Below are positions 34,285 through 41,250 of a stretch of DNA of 41,250 nucleotides, in pieces (the first letter of the stretch is position 1; the number at the start of each line of letters is the position of its first letter). Location: contig JAAZMR010000043.1 in the NCBI GenBank assembly GCA_012798695.1, positions 1 through 41,250 of the forward strand, in the 5' to 3' direction. The notes beneath the pieces were generated by a model. The model saw only the letters and a list, made by a program, of their open reading frames with translations, was not told where the DNA came from and searched no databases. This DNA is from Bacillota bacterium (lineage in GTDB: Bacteria > Bacillota > Limnochordia > DTU087). The position numbers and the translations under genes were made by a program.

Positions 34285-35349
34285 ATGGCTGGTGTTGGGT
34301 GGAAAGAAAAACTTTTGCGACAGTACCGTTATTGGCAGTGCCGTCCCGCGAGGGTCAAGAAACGTCTGCTTGCCCAAAGCGAGGAGAAAAGGGAGATAGC
34401 TTCCATAAAGGGGCGCTGCCTCAGAGTCGCGGCTCTACAGGTGGAAGTAGAACTGTTTAGTGATCCTTTGGATTATGTAGATGCCATGCACCGCCGAGTG
34501 AGGGAGGCTGCGGCCTTGGGGGCACATCTAGTTGCCTTCCCTGAATATAACAATCTCCCCCTTTTGGGGATGCTGCCCGGTATCGAGGCAATGGGGGAAG
34601 AGGTCTCTCGCACAGAACCAGGCTCTGCAGAATCAGCTGATCAGCCTGGCATTACTGTTGCCGATGTGGTTCGCTATATCGGCCCAGCCATGGCCCCTTT
34701 CTTGGATACCTTGTACTCTACCCTGGCTGCTGAATATGGTATTTACCTAATGTCCGGCAGTTTCTTGCTGCCTGATGGTGATCAAGTAGTAAATCGTGCC
34801 TTTCTCTACAGCCCTCAGGGACAGCTGATCGGGATCCAAGACAAAGTACACCTCATGCCCATGGAAGCCGCATGGGGTGTCTCTGCCGGCACCAGGTTCA
34901 ATCTCTTTGACACCGAGATAGGAAGCATTGCCGCGCCGGTATGTATGGATGCAACGTATTTTGAGACTTTTAGAATTCTCGAGCTGCAGGGAGCAGAGAT
35001 CGTGATTATCCCCATAGCTAACCCCGAACCATATAATCAGTGGCTGGCCCTGCGGGGCATCTGGCCGCGGGTGCAGGAGTGTCCCGTATATGGAATAAAG
35101 AGTGCGTTGGTAGGAAGGCTCCTCGGGTTTGAATTTACTGGACGGGCTGGGATCTTCGCTCCGGCGGAGCTGACCTCCGATGGCAGTGGCATCCTTGACA
35201 TAGTGGTATCGCCCGAAGAAGAAGGGATTGCCTTAGCGGAAATCGACCTGGCTGAGCTGCAGAAGCTGCGCTCTGATCATCCTTGGCGTGATAACAACCA
35301 GGCGCTTTACCGGCGCTACTTTCCCCGGATATATCATTCACTGACCTAA
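34285..35349 (+). CDS. Carbon-nitrogen hydrolase (nitrilase superfamily), active-site intact
   Basis: A 354-residue amidase/nitrilase-type enzyme with the full Glu-Lys-Cys triad: E87 in LVAFPEYNNLP, K187 in GIQDKVHLMP and C220 in APVCMDATYF. It has about 45 N-terminal residues before the fold begins (LRVAALQVEVE), rich in Arg and Lys. A further insertion at about 100-130 makes it longer than the usual 260-300. It hydrolyses a carbon-nitrogen bond in an amide, nitrile or carbamoyl compound; the substrate cannot be told. GAGGAG lies upstream of the ATG. It follows the pseudoenzyme gene and is probably cotranscribed with it. Confidence 0.88.
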   Translation: MAGVGWKEKLLRQYRYWQCRPARVKKRLLAQSEEKREIASIKGRCLRVAALQVEVELFSDPLDYVDAMHRRVREAAALGAHLVAFPEYNNLPLLGMLPGIEAMGEEVSRTEPGSAESADQPGITVADVVRYIGPAMAPFLDTLYSTLAAEYGIYLMSGSFLLPDGDQVVNRAFLYSPQGQLIGIQDKVHLMPMEAAWGVSAGTRFNLFDTEIGSIAAPVCMDATYFETFRILELQGAEIVIIPIANPEPYNQWLALRGIWPRVQECPVYGIKSALVGRLLGFEFTGRAGIFAPAELTSDGSGILDIVVSPEEEGIALAEIDLAELQKLRSDHPWRDNNQALYRRYFPRIYHSLT

Positions 35350-35429
35350 GTGGGGATTTTGTCATCTGGCCTGATGGCGCTGCTCACCAGCCCAGACCCC
35401 GCGGCAGCCACCAGACCAGGAAATGATGC

Positions 35430-35576
35430 CTATACCTCGGTCGGTTCTTGCTGGTAGTTGGTGATTATTTCTTCCGGATAGTGGGAGAAGATCAGCGCAC
35501 CGATCAGAGTGACTAAGGGGGCGACCGGACAAGTCCAAGCGGTCTTGGTTAGAGCGTGCCAATTCCGGCAATCGGG
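35430..35576 (-). pseudogene. Possible remnant of a membrane-protein C-terminus
   Basis: The 385-bp gap before trpB has no intact gene. One minus-strand frame of 48 codons reads like the end of a membrane protein: a hydrophobic stretch CPVAPLVTLIGALIFSHYP followed by a polar tail EEIITNYQQEPTEV and a stop. There is no start codon or ribosome site, and upstream sequence is closed. I do not recognise the family. Confidence 0.3.
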
Positions 35577-35734
35577 CTAGATGCTGACTATTTCTCTGGC
35601 GGAGCATGGCAGGGGAACACAGCTTTCTGGCGAAATAGATAGCCATTAGCCAGCTTCTCGGTGGAGAAGGGCAGCGTAAGTGCCATGAGCAGAGCCGAGC
35701 ACAGCTGAGATTAGCCTAGCTGAGGAGGAGTCAA

Positions 35735-36943
35735 ATGGACACTGAGCAGAAGACTGGTTTCTATGGCGACTTTGGAGGGAGTTTCGTATCACCGGAGCTG
35801 CAGGTAGTGTTGGAGCACCTGGAGAAGGCTTTTGAGCGTTATCAAGATGATCAGGAATTCCAGGAAGAACTCGCTTACTACTTCAAACACTATGTGGGTC
35901 GTCCCAGCCCTCTTTACTATGCTGCCCGGTTGTCGGAGCAGTTAGGTGGAGCCAAGATCTATATCAAGAGAGAGGACCTAAACCATACCGGTTCTCACAA
36001 GATCAATAATGTGATTGGCCAGGCGTTGCTGGCCCGGCGGATGGGTGTAGAGCGTGTAATCGCTGAAACCGGGGCAGGTCAACATGGAGTGGCTACGGCT
36101 ACAGCCTGTGCTCTCTTTGGTATGGATTGTACTGTCTATATGGGTGAAGAAGATATTCGGCGCCAGGCACTAAATGTTTTTCGCATGGAGCTGTTGGGTG
36201 CTCAGGTAATATCGGTTACCAAAGGAACTCGTAGGCTGAAAGATGCTGTGGATGAAGCCTTTACTGACCTTCTGGCCAACTATAAACATACTTACTATAT
36301 GCTGGGTTCCGCCGTTGGTCCCCACCCCTTCCCATTGATTGTTCGCCATTTCCAGAGCATTATTGGCAGAGAGGCCAGGCAGCAGATTTTGGAGCAAGAG
36401 GGGAAACTACCCAGCTATATCATAGCTTGTGTCGGAGGCGGCAGTAATGCCATTGGGTTATTTCATCCCTTCTACCAAGACCAGGGAGTCAAGATGATCG
36501 GGGTAGAACCTGCGGGCAAGGGATTGGCAACAGGCCAACACGCAGCACCGCTGAGTGTGGGCAAACCCGGCCTTCTCCATGGCTTTAAGTGCTATGTGGT
36601 TCAGACTGAGTCCGGTGAACCTATGCCAACTCATTCCATTGCCGCGGGATTAGACTATCCTGGTGTCGGCCCTGAACATAGTTTCTATAAAGCCAGCGGC
36701 AGGGCTGAATATGTCGCGGTTACGGACGAGGAGGCCCTAGAGGCCTTCAAGCTGCTTTCCCAAGTGGAAGGCATTATACCCGCTCTGGAAAGCGCCCATG
36801 CCGTAGCCCAAGCAGTGAGACTCGCACCTAGCCTTTCCCAGGACGAGATCATTATTGTCAATCTCTCCGGCCGAGGGGACAAGGATGCTCAACTAGTATT
36901 CGAAATGAGGCAGAAGGCGGGCGAGGTGGCAGCTAAAGCGTGA
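35735..36943 (+). CDS. trpB: Tryptophan synthase beta chain
   Basis: This 402-residue protein is a canonical TrpB1-type subunit: [13 protein letters not shown] at the start, the pyridoxal-phosphate lysine K89 in [10 protein letters not shown], the catalytic Glu111 in [10 protein letters not shown], the phosphate loop VGGGSNAIG and SGRGDKD near the end. It joins indole and serine to make tryptophan, normally in complex with TrpA. GAGGAGG precedes the ATG. No trpA or other trp gene is next to it; the neighbours are a nitrilase and a glycosidase. It may salvage indole or work with a TrpA encoded elsewhere. No T-box or trp leader was seen upstream. Confidence 0.95.
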   Translation: MDTEQKTGFYGDFGGSFVSPELQVVLEHLEKAFERYQDDQEFQEELAYYFKHYVGRPSPLYYAARLSEQLGGAKIYIKREDLNHTGSHKINNVIGQALLARRMGVERVIAETGAGQHGVATATACALFGMDCTVYMGEEDIRRQALNVFRMELLGAQVISVTKGTRRLKDAVDEAFTDLLANYKHTYYMLGSAVGPHPFPLIVRHFQSIIGREARQQILEQEGKLPSYIIACVGGGSNAIGLFHPFYQDQGVKMIGVEPAGKGLATGQHAAPLSVGKPGLLHGFKCYVVQTESGEPMPTHSIAAGLDYPGVGPEHSFYKASGRAEYVAVTDEEALEAFKLLSQVEGIIPALESAHAVAQAVRLAPSLSQDEIIIVNLSGRGDKDAQLVFEMRQKAGEVAAKA

Positions 36944-37032
36944 GGATTTACTGCCGATGATAGCCTGGTACTGTCGGCATCCTATATATAACTGAAACCG
37001 ATGGTTGATCATAGCCAAAGATCACAGCCAAA

Positions 37033-37064
37033 ACGCCCCCCGGTACTAATATACCGGGGGGCGT
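37033..37064 (-). terminator. Strong terminator between trpB and the GH106-like gene
   Basis: A perfect 13-bp stem (ACGCCCCCCGGTA / TACCGGGGGGCGT) with a 6-base loop. On the minus strand it runs into TTTTGG, which ends the GH106-like gene; it could also stop trpB transcripts from the other side, where the T content is weaker. Confidence 0.85.
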
Positions 37065-37078
37065 CTGTCTACTAGACA

Positions 37079-40000
37079 CTATCTGCGTTCGATTACCTTC
37101 ACTCCATCTATCCCTTGAGGCACCAAGTGATACTCATCTTGCCAGTTATTGGGGTCAGAGAAGGTGTCTGGCCCAGCAATGAACTGCATCGTAACGTAGT
37201 GCAGTGGATCCAAGAGGTTGCGCAAGCTGTTGGTGACCACTACGCACAGCTCATTTTCACCAGGCCGAACCCATGGTGTGATGTCGATCTCATAGGGTGG
37301 TAGTGCTATCCGCCCACAATACTCACCATTGACATATATACCGGCAATCGGAGCCTGTAGATTCACTAACTGGAGCACGGCTTGGCCTCGGTTGGATGCA
37401 CGCCACTGGAAGGTGGTCTTGTATTCCATCTCACCGGCATAGAAGGGGTAACCCTGTGTGACCCAGTCGCCTAGCCCAATAGAAGCCAGTTTGAAGTCTG
37501 CCTTATGCGGTTTCCTAATTTTGTCATGGGTGACTTGGAAGTCGCCTAAGACAAAGCAGTTCTCCAGCTCCCACAACTCGCTGAAAGTAGTGGATAGAAT
37601 GACGGTGTTGTCCCCTTCTTGGAGACCTTTAGTGATGTCGAAGGTGGTGAAGGCTGGATCCAGCCAAGTGCCGGCAGGGCAAATGTCTGTATTGCCATTT
37701 ACACTAACCGCATATTGGTTGCCAGACTCCACGACTAGTTTTACCACACCCTGGTTCTTGTCCAGGTTGTTAAGGACAAATGTCAACTCGATTTCTATCT
37801 GATCATCAGCGGTAATCGGCTGACGATCTTGCATTTGCCGCCAGGGCTGCACATCTCTATTGTCTCTGAAGGTGGGCAGTCCGTAGTAGTTGCGAATCTT
37901 GGTAAAGGCATCCCAGATGGGAACAGTCTGACTCCAATCCCCATTGTTGATTCGGTAGCGGCACCAATCAAGGACCAGGGGATTACAGGAACGGGGCTGA
38001 ATTGCCCATTGGTTTGGAGTTATTGTCTGTATTTTCTTGGCGCTGTCGGTAGCAGATTCATAGGGTAAGCCCGAAGCCCATTCGGCTGCCACGATTCCTG
38101 CCAGCAATAGATGAGACTCGGCCTCCAGGAAGCGCATCTGCAGCTTTAACCCCTCTGCCGTCTGCTTGTAGCTTAAGGGTTGGATTTCACCAGTAAGCAG
38201 ATCCAGCCGGGCAAGTGGTCCGGGGTGATGGATGATGACTTCTGCTTCAGGGCAAGAGGCTTCTCCGACATTAGTCAAGAAGACCAAAAGATTATCATCT
38301 AGCCGGCGAGTATGCGTGTAAATGCGAGGACGGTGGTAATCCTTGCCATCCCCAGCTTTTGCATCGCTTGGGGTCTCGCCAGTGAACTTCACGGATACTG
38401 TGCGTTCAGCAGTCTTGCGCAGTTCCTGCTCAAGAGAGGCAAAGTCCTTGACGGCTTGCATAGAGGGGATTAGTGATTCGAGACGCTCTCGATCGACTGC
38501 CCGCACTGTCTCTGGAGGTGTTCCCAGGTAAATGACGTGGCCGCCGGCCTCGATAAATTCTGCCAGCAGATCGAGGGTGGAGGGAGCCAACATGGTCTCA
38601 TCTGGTAGAACGAAGACACTGTACTGCCCCTCGCCGATCTCTAGCTGATTCCCGTTTACCCGCGCCATAGTCTCCATGAGTACTTCGTCTGCCAGATCAT
38701 AATCCCAGTTGGCTTCAGTTAAGTCTTTGCATAGATCCTCAAAGCGGCGGGCTGTATCCTGTTTGCCGAAGCCCTTCACCCAGAAGACGGTAACGGGGTG
38801 CAAGACAGCGATGTCGGCTGCAAAATCTCCCCGAGATAGGGCGTAACTCAGCCGCCCGAAGTAATCTGCCAAATAATCATATTCGGCGGCCCAAGGCTGA
38901 TGCTCTCCCCAACTTGGTGGGTAATCTCGTTTCCTCAAGCCTCTGAGCGAATAATGATAGAGGTGTTGATTCAGCAGATTCACCCCTAAGGCATACTGCC
39001 AGTCTCCCATAATTTTTTGTTCAGCAAATGAGATGTCGGACATAGCTCCACCATAAGTCTCCGACAGAACTCGCTTGCTTCCCGTCTGGTGTGCTACACT
39101 GGAAGCCAGCTTGATCATTTGCACATTACCCATCTGGCGTTGAATGGTATCTCCCGGTAGTTTACCCGTAAAGGCTCTTCCCCCTAAGAGGTCTACTCCC
39201 GGTACATGCAAATAGGCCAGAGGGGCCATAAAGGATCCAGACTTATAGAAATAAGGGAATTCATGTTCCCAGTAATGGCCCGTCCACAGCAGTCCATTTT
39301 GGTCACACCAATCACAAACGGGTTGACACCAGTTTTCCAGGAATAGTTGAGTAGTGGTGAGCCAAAAGTCATAACGTACTTGAGGCGAATTCTCTAGATC
39401 TAGGACTAAGCTTGGTAGGTGCGGAATCAGATCATAGCCACAGCGGCGGCGAAACTCAATCGGGAGCCGGGGAGTCCAGGGTAAGGTTGAGGTATCTGGT
39501 CCGGTTCTCTCATTGTATATCCGCACCTCATCGGTGAATACACCGGGAATCCGACGGCCGAATTGACTGGCAAAACGTTCCTTATAGGGTTCTAGGCCAT
39601 GCCTAATAAAGGAGCGCACCGCATCGGCATCGAGGGTATCCAAATATGCATAGCCATTGAACCATGTGTCGGGTGCAGCATTCGTCCAGTAGAAGGTCAG
39701 GCATTTCTCGCTGCCTTCGGGGAGCTCGTTTGCCTCCAAGGGCCGTGCCGACACGGAACCATCTTTGTCGGGCTCATAGGCAAAGCGTTGCAGTATATTT
39801 CCCTCGATTGGGCCTGGGGTGTCTTCATCGGCGAATGTCAAGTACTTGGCAGCAAAGGCGGTGAAATTGCGCTCTAGTGCTAAGCCTCCTACCGGGCCAC
39901 TCGGATATCGGTCCTCATCATACAACCAAGCTTCCATACCGAGTTTTTCCGCCTCATTGACAGCAGCAGCTACAGCTTCCATCCATTCATCGGAAAGAAA

Positions 40001-40168
40001 CGGTGTTGCCAGCCCTTGCCGGGAGTGCATAAAAAATCCTCCCAAGCCAATGGAATGCATGTGCTGTACCTGTTCGCGGATGCGTTTTGGCTCTAGGTGG
40101 TCATTCCAAGACCAAAAGGGCATAGGACGGTAGGCATTGCATGGGTTCTGAAAGAATTGCTTCTTCAC
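37079..40168 (-). CDS. Large glycoside hydrolase, GH106 (alpha-L-rhamnosidase)-like
   Basis: The 1029-residue protein begins with the GH106-type opening FRPMPFWSW-like segment (YRPMPFWSWNDHLEP) and IGLGGFFMHSRQGL, followed by TIM-barrel segments with PGVFTDEVRIYN and RVLSETYGGAM that carry likely catalytic carboxylates. The middle has a glutaminase-like domain (DIAVLHPVTVFW, then AEFIEAGGHVIYLG). The end has two jelly-roll carbohydrate-binding-like domains (IYVNGEYCGRIALPPYEIDI). Family members remove L-rhamnose from pectic or other polysaccharides. There is no signal peptide, so it acts inside the cell on imported oligosaccharides. The start is the GTG at 40168 with GAGGAGGT eight bases upstream. 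The exact substrate is inferred. Confidence 0.8.
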   Translation of the reverse strand: MKKQFFQNPCNAYRPMPFWSWNDHLEPKRIREQVQHMHSIGLGGFFMHSRQGLATPFLSDEWMEAVAAAVNEAEKLGMEAWLYDEDRYPSGPVGGLALERNFTAFAAKYLTFADEDTPGPIEGNILQRFAYEPDKDGSVSARPLEANELPEGSEKCLTFYWTNAAPDTWFNGYAYLDTLDADAVRSFIRHGLEPYKERFASQFGRRIPGVFTDEVRIYNERTGPDTSTLPWTPRLPIEFRRRCGYDLIPHLPSLVLDLENSPQVRYDFWLTTTQLFLENWCQPVCDWCDQNGLLWTGHYWEHEFPYFYKSGSFMAPLAYLHVPGVDLLGGRAFTGKLPGDTIQRQMGNVQMIKLASSVAHQTGSKRVLSETYGGAMSDISFAEQKIMGDWQYALGVNLLNQHLYHYSLRGLRKRDYPPSWGEHQPWAAEYDYLADYFGRLSYALSRGDFAADIAVLHPVTVFWVKGFGKQDTARRFEDLCKDLTEANWDYDLADEVLMETMARVNGNQLEIGEGQYSVFVLPDETMLAPSTLDLLAEFIEAGGHVIYLGTPPETVRAVDRERLESLIPSMQAVKDFASLEQELRKTAERTVSVKFTGETPSDAKAGDGKDYHRPRIYTHTRRLDDNLLVFLTNVGEASCPEAEVIIHHPGPLARLDLLTGEIQPLSYKQTAEGLKLQMRFLEAESHLLLAGIVAAEWASGLPYESATDSAKKIQTITPNQWAIQPRSCNPLVLDWCRYRINNGDWSQTVPIWDAFTKIRNYYGLPTFRDNRDVQPWRQMQDRQPITADDQIEIELTFVLNNLDKNQGVVKLVVESGNQYAVSVNGNTDICPAGTWLDPAFTTFDITKGLQEGDNTVILSTTFSELWELENCFVLGDFQVTHDKIRKPHKADFKLASIGLGDWVTQGYPFYAGEMEYKTTFQWRASNRGQAVLQLVNLQAPIAGIYVNGEYCGRIALPPYEIDITPWVRPGENELCVVVTNSLRNLLDPLHYVTMQFIAGPDTFSDPNNWQDEYHLVPQGIDGVKVIERR

Positions 40169-40610
40169 GTTCAGTGACCTCCTCACGCGTTCTTATTTCA
40201 GCAATGTCCCGACTTGTATCGAGAAAAGTCTTCCACACATCCATACCTGAGACTGTTGCTTAGACCGGAAACATCCCCTCCTAACTTCCACAATTTGACG
40301 TCCTGCTTTTAGAACTGCTTTTCAAATACCCTAGCCTGTACTTCGCCTCCAGGCAGTGGGTAAATCCAGGCAACCATGGTAATCACTTGCAACAATGGAA
40401 AGATTAGTATTCGAATCAACGCTTCTACGAAAAAATGCATAAACCTGCATAGATGCCAGATAGTCAACAGAACTTTAACTTTCTTGCCCTCATAGGCGAT
40501 AAGCAGAGGGATCAGTATAGCCCGCACCACAGGAATATGTGGATGGCAAACGGAATCATTCTTTGAGTTGGTTTGGCCACCAGGATGTGTGTCCACTGGA
40601 GGAGGGAGTT
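40169..40610. other. Divergent intergenic region, no gene supported
   Basis: About 440 bp between the divergent GH106-like and thioesterase genes. It should contain both promoters, but no consensus boxes were clear. A minus-strand frame (40309-40596) has a hydrophobic centre but no ribosome site or recognisable motif, so I do not call it. Confidence 0.5.
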
Positions 40611-41117
40611 ATGTTGCCAGAAAGAGTAAGAAGTAAAGGAGCTCTAGAGCCTGCTCAAATGCGAGAGCTGCCGCCTAGTAGTGGTTGCTTCGCTTGTGGC
40701 TTAGATAATCCTACCGGCCTGCAGATCCGTTTTCTCACAGATGGTAAGGCTGCTTACGGCGAATATGTACCCAAGGGAAGTGATCAGGGATATGCAGGAG
40801 TGCTGCATGGGGGCATACTTGCCACTCTCTTGGATGAGGTGATGGTCAAAGCTCTTGCTATACAGGGTGTTGCTGTAGTGACCGGGAAGATCGAGATGCG
40901 CTTTCGACACCCTGCTCCCATCGGAAAGAAGCTGTTGATCAAAGGGTGGGTCAAGACTAAACGCAGAAACAGTTTCGCAGCTGCCGGAGCAATCACTGAC
41001 CAGCATGGCCAAGTATTGGCTGAGGCTCAAGGCCTTTTCTTTCCTATCCAAAAGAGTCCAAGCTCTAGTATGGGTGATCAATCAGACTCTTCTACTCATA
41101 GGAGCAAGACTTCATAG
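40611..41117 (+). CDS. Hotdog-fold thioesterase (PaaI-like)
   Basis: A 168-residue protein of the hotdog acyl-CoA thioesterase family. The N-terminal SSGCFACGLDNPTGLQIRF motif is typical of a widespread PaaI-like subgroup, and the active-site helix GVLHGGILATLLDEVMVKAL contains the conserved HGG and catalytic Asp/Glu. FRHPAPIGKKLLIKGWV follows as the core strands. The ATG at 40611 has GGAGGAGGG five bases upstream. It should cleave thioesters of CoA or carrier protein in the cytoplasm; the acyl group is unknown. Its stop codon lies within a 16-bp tandem duplication that has altered the C-terminus. Confidence 0.85.
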   Translation: MLPERVRSKGALEPAQMRELPPSSGCFACGLDNPTGLQIRFLTDGKAAYGEYVPKGSDQGYAGVLHGGILATLLDEVMVKALAIQGVAVVTGKIEMRFRHPAPIGKKLLIKGWVKTKRRNSFAAAGAITDQHGQVLAEAQGLFFPIQKSPSSSMGDQSDSSTHRSKTS

Positions 41118-41127
41118 GAGCAAGACT
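41096..41127 (+). repeat. Tandem duplication of 16 bp at the thioesterase stop codon
   Basis: Two perfect copies of TCATAGGAGCAAGACT lie head to tail (41096-41111 and 41112-41127). Because 16 is not a multiple of three, the second copy brings a TAG into frame and ends the thioesterase gene at 41117. With one copy the frame would run nine further codons (ending IAAPK). Confidence 0.85.
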
Positions 41128-41154
41128 GAGGATGAAATTGCAGCTCCGAAATAG

Positions 41155-41181
41155 AGAGGCAGGCCGAGTAAGCCTGCCTCT
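41155..41181 (+). terminator. Terminator-like hairpin after thioesterase gene
   Basis: A perfect 10-bp stem AGAGGCAGGC / GCCTGCCTCT with a 7-base loop. No T-run follows directly; TTTT comes 14 bases later. A smaller hairpin AGCCATC-TGCT-GATGGCT lies at 41228-41245. Confidence 0.6.
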
Positions 41182-41250
41182 GCTAAACGATCGGCCTTTT
41201 GCTTAGGTAGGTGCGGCAATGGACACCAGCCATCTGCTGATGGCTTAGCG

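Noticed and set aside
35640-35734. T-box or tryptophan leader before trpB
   Set aside because: A GGTGG string is present, but the T-box consensus and a terminator/antiterminator pair are not.
40309-40596. 95-codon minus-strand frame with a hydrophobic centre
   Set aside because: There is no ribosome site, its start is a GTG in a promoter region, and no motif is recognisable; likely chance.
1-41250. CRISPR arrays, tRNA or rRNA genes, transposases, phage genes, classical defence systems
   Set aside because: None were seen in reading the window.

Overview
The window looks like chromosomal DNA from an anaerobic, carbohydrate-using member of the Bacillota that probably has two membranes. AGGAGG-type ribosome binding sites, a ydaO-type c-di-AMP riboswitch, a CadC-type ArsR repressor and a PatB/MalY enzyme point to Bacillota. 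A predicted outer-membrane beta-barrel protein ending in an aromatic residue, a LolA-like periplasmic protein encoded with a MacB/LolCDE-like ABC exporter, and a sugar-binding protein that has a signal peptide but no lipobox point to a diderm lineage such as Limnochordia or Halanaerobiales. This placement is inference; no rRNA or ribosomal protein gene is present.

Layout, left to right. (1) 1-4683: end of an ABC ATPase, two FtsX-type permeases, a TP_0789/LolA-like secreted protein and a beta-barrel protein in one operon, resembling a lipoprotein or outer-membrane export system. (2) 4862-8777, minus strand: a complete ribose-type (RbsA-RbsC-RbsB) sugar importer bounded by terminators. (3) 8811-11421: a decaying sugar locus, with a GH42 beta-galactosidase that has lost the middle of its catalytic domain, a MalG-like permease missing its 5' end, and a chimeric ORF made of ABC-transporter scraps. 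(4) 11554-13948: a CofE-like protein and a PfkB sugar kinase, each followed by a terminator. (5) 14139-18521: a hydantoinase/oxoprolinase-family protein directly abutting a histone-deacetylase-fold protein with a C-terminal zinc-ribbon-like extension, then a PatB/MalY C-S lyase. (6) 18583-27862: promoter, c-di-AMP riboswitch, a SulP anion transporter and a ten-gene Mrp/Mbh-type cation antiporter operon ordered as in membrane-bound hydrogenases but without any hydrogenase genes, and with three antiporter-like large subunits. (7) 27824-30462, minus strand: a Zn/Cd/Pb P-type ATPase and its ArsR/CadC regulator behind a consensus promoter. (8) 30587-41250: PHP-family histidinol-phosphatase-like protein, MATE exporter, a nitrilase pseudoenzyme next to an intact nitrilase, a lone TrpB, a large GH106-like glycosidase and a hotdog thioesterase.

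The strongest candidates for new biology are the c-di-AMP-controlled SulP plus Mbh-order antiporter operon, the hydantoinase/HDAC-zinc-ribbon pair, the dead/active nitrilase pair, and the Lol-like operon ending in a beta-barrel protein. No tRNA, rRNA, CRISPR array, transposase or phage gene was seen.
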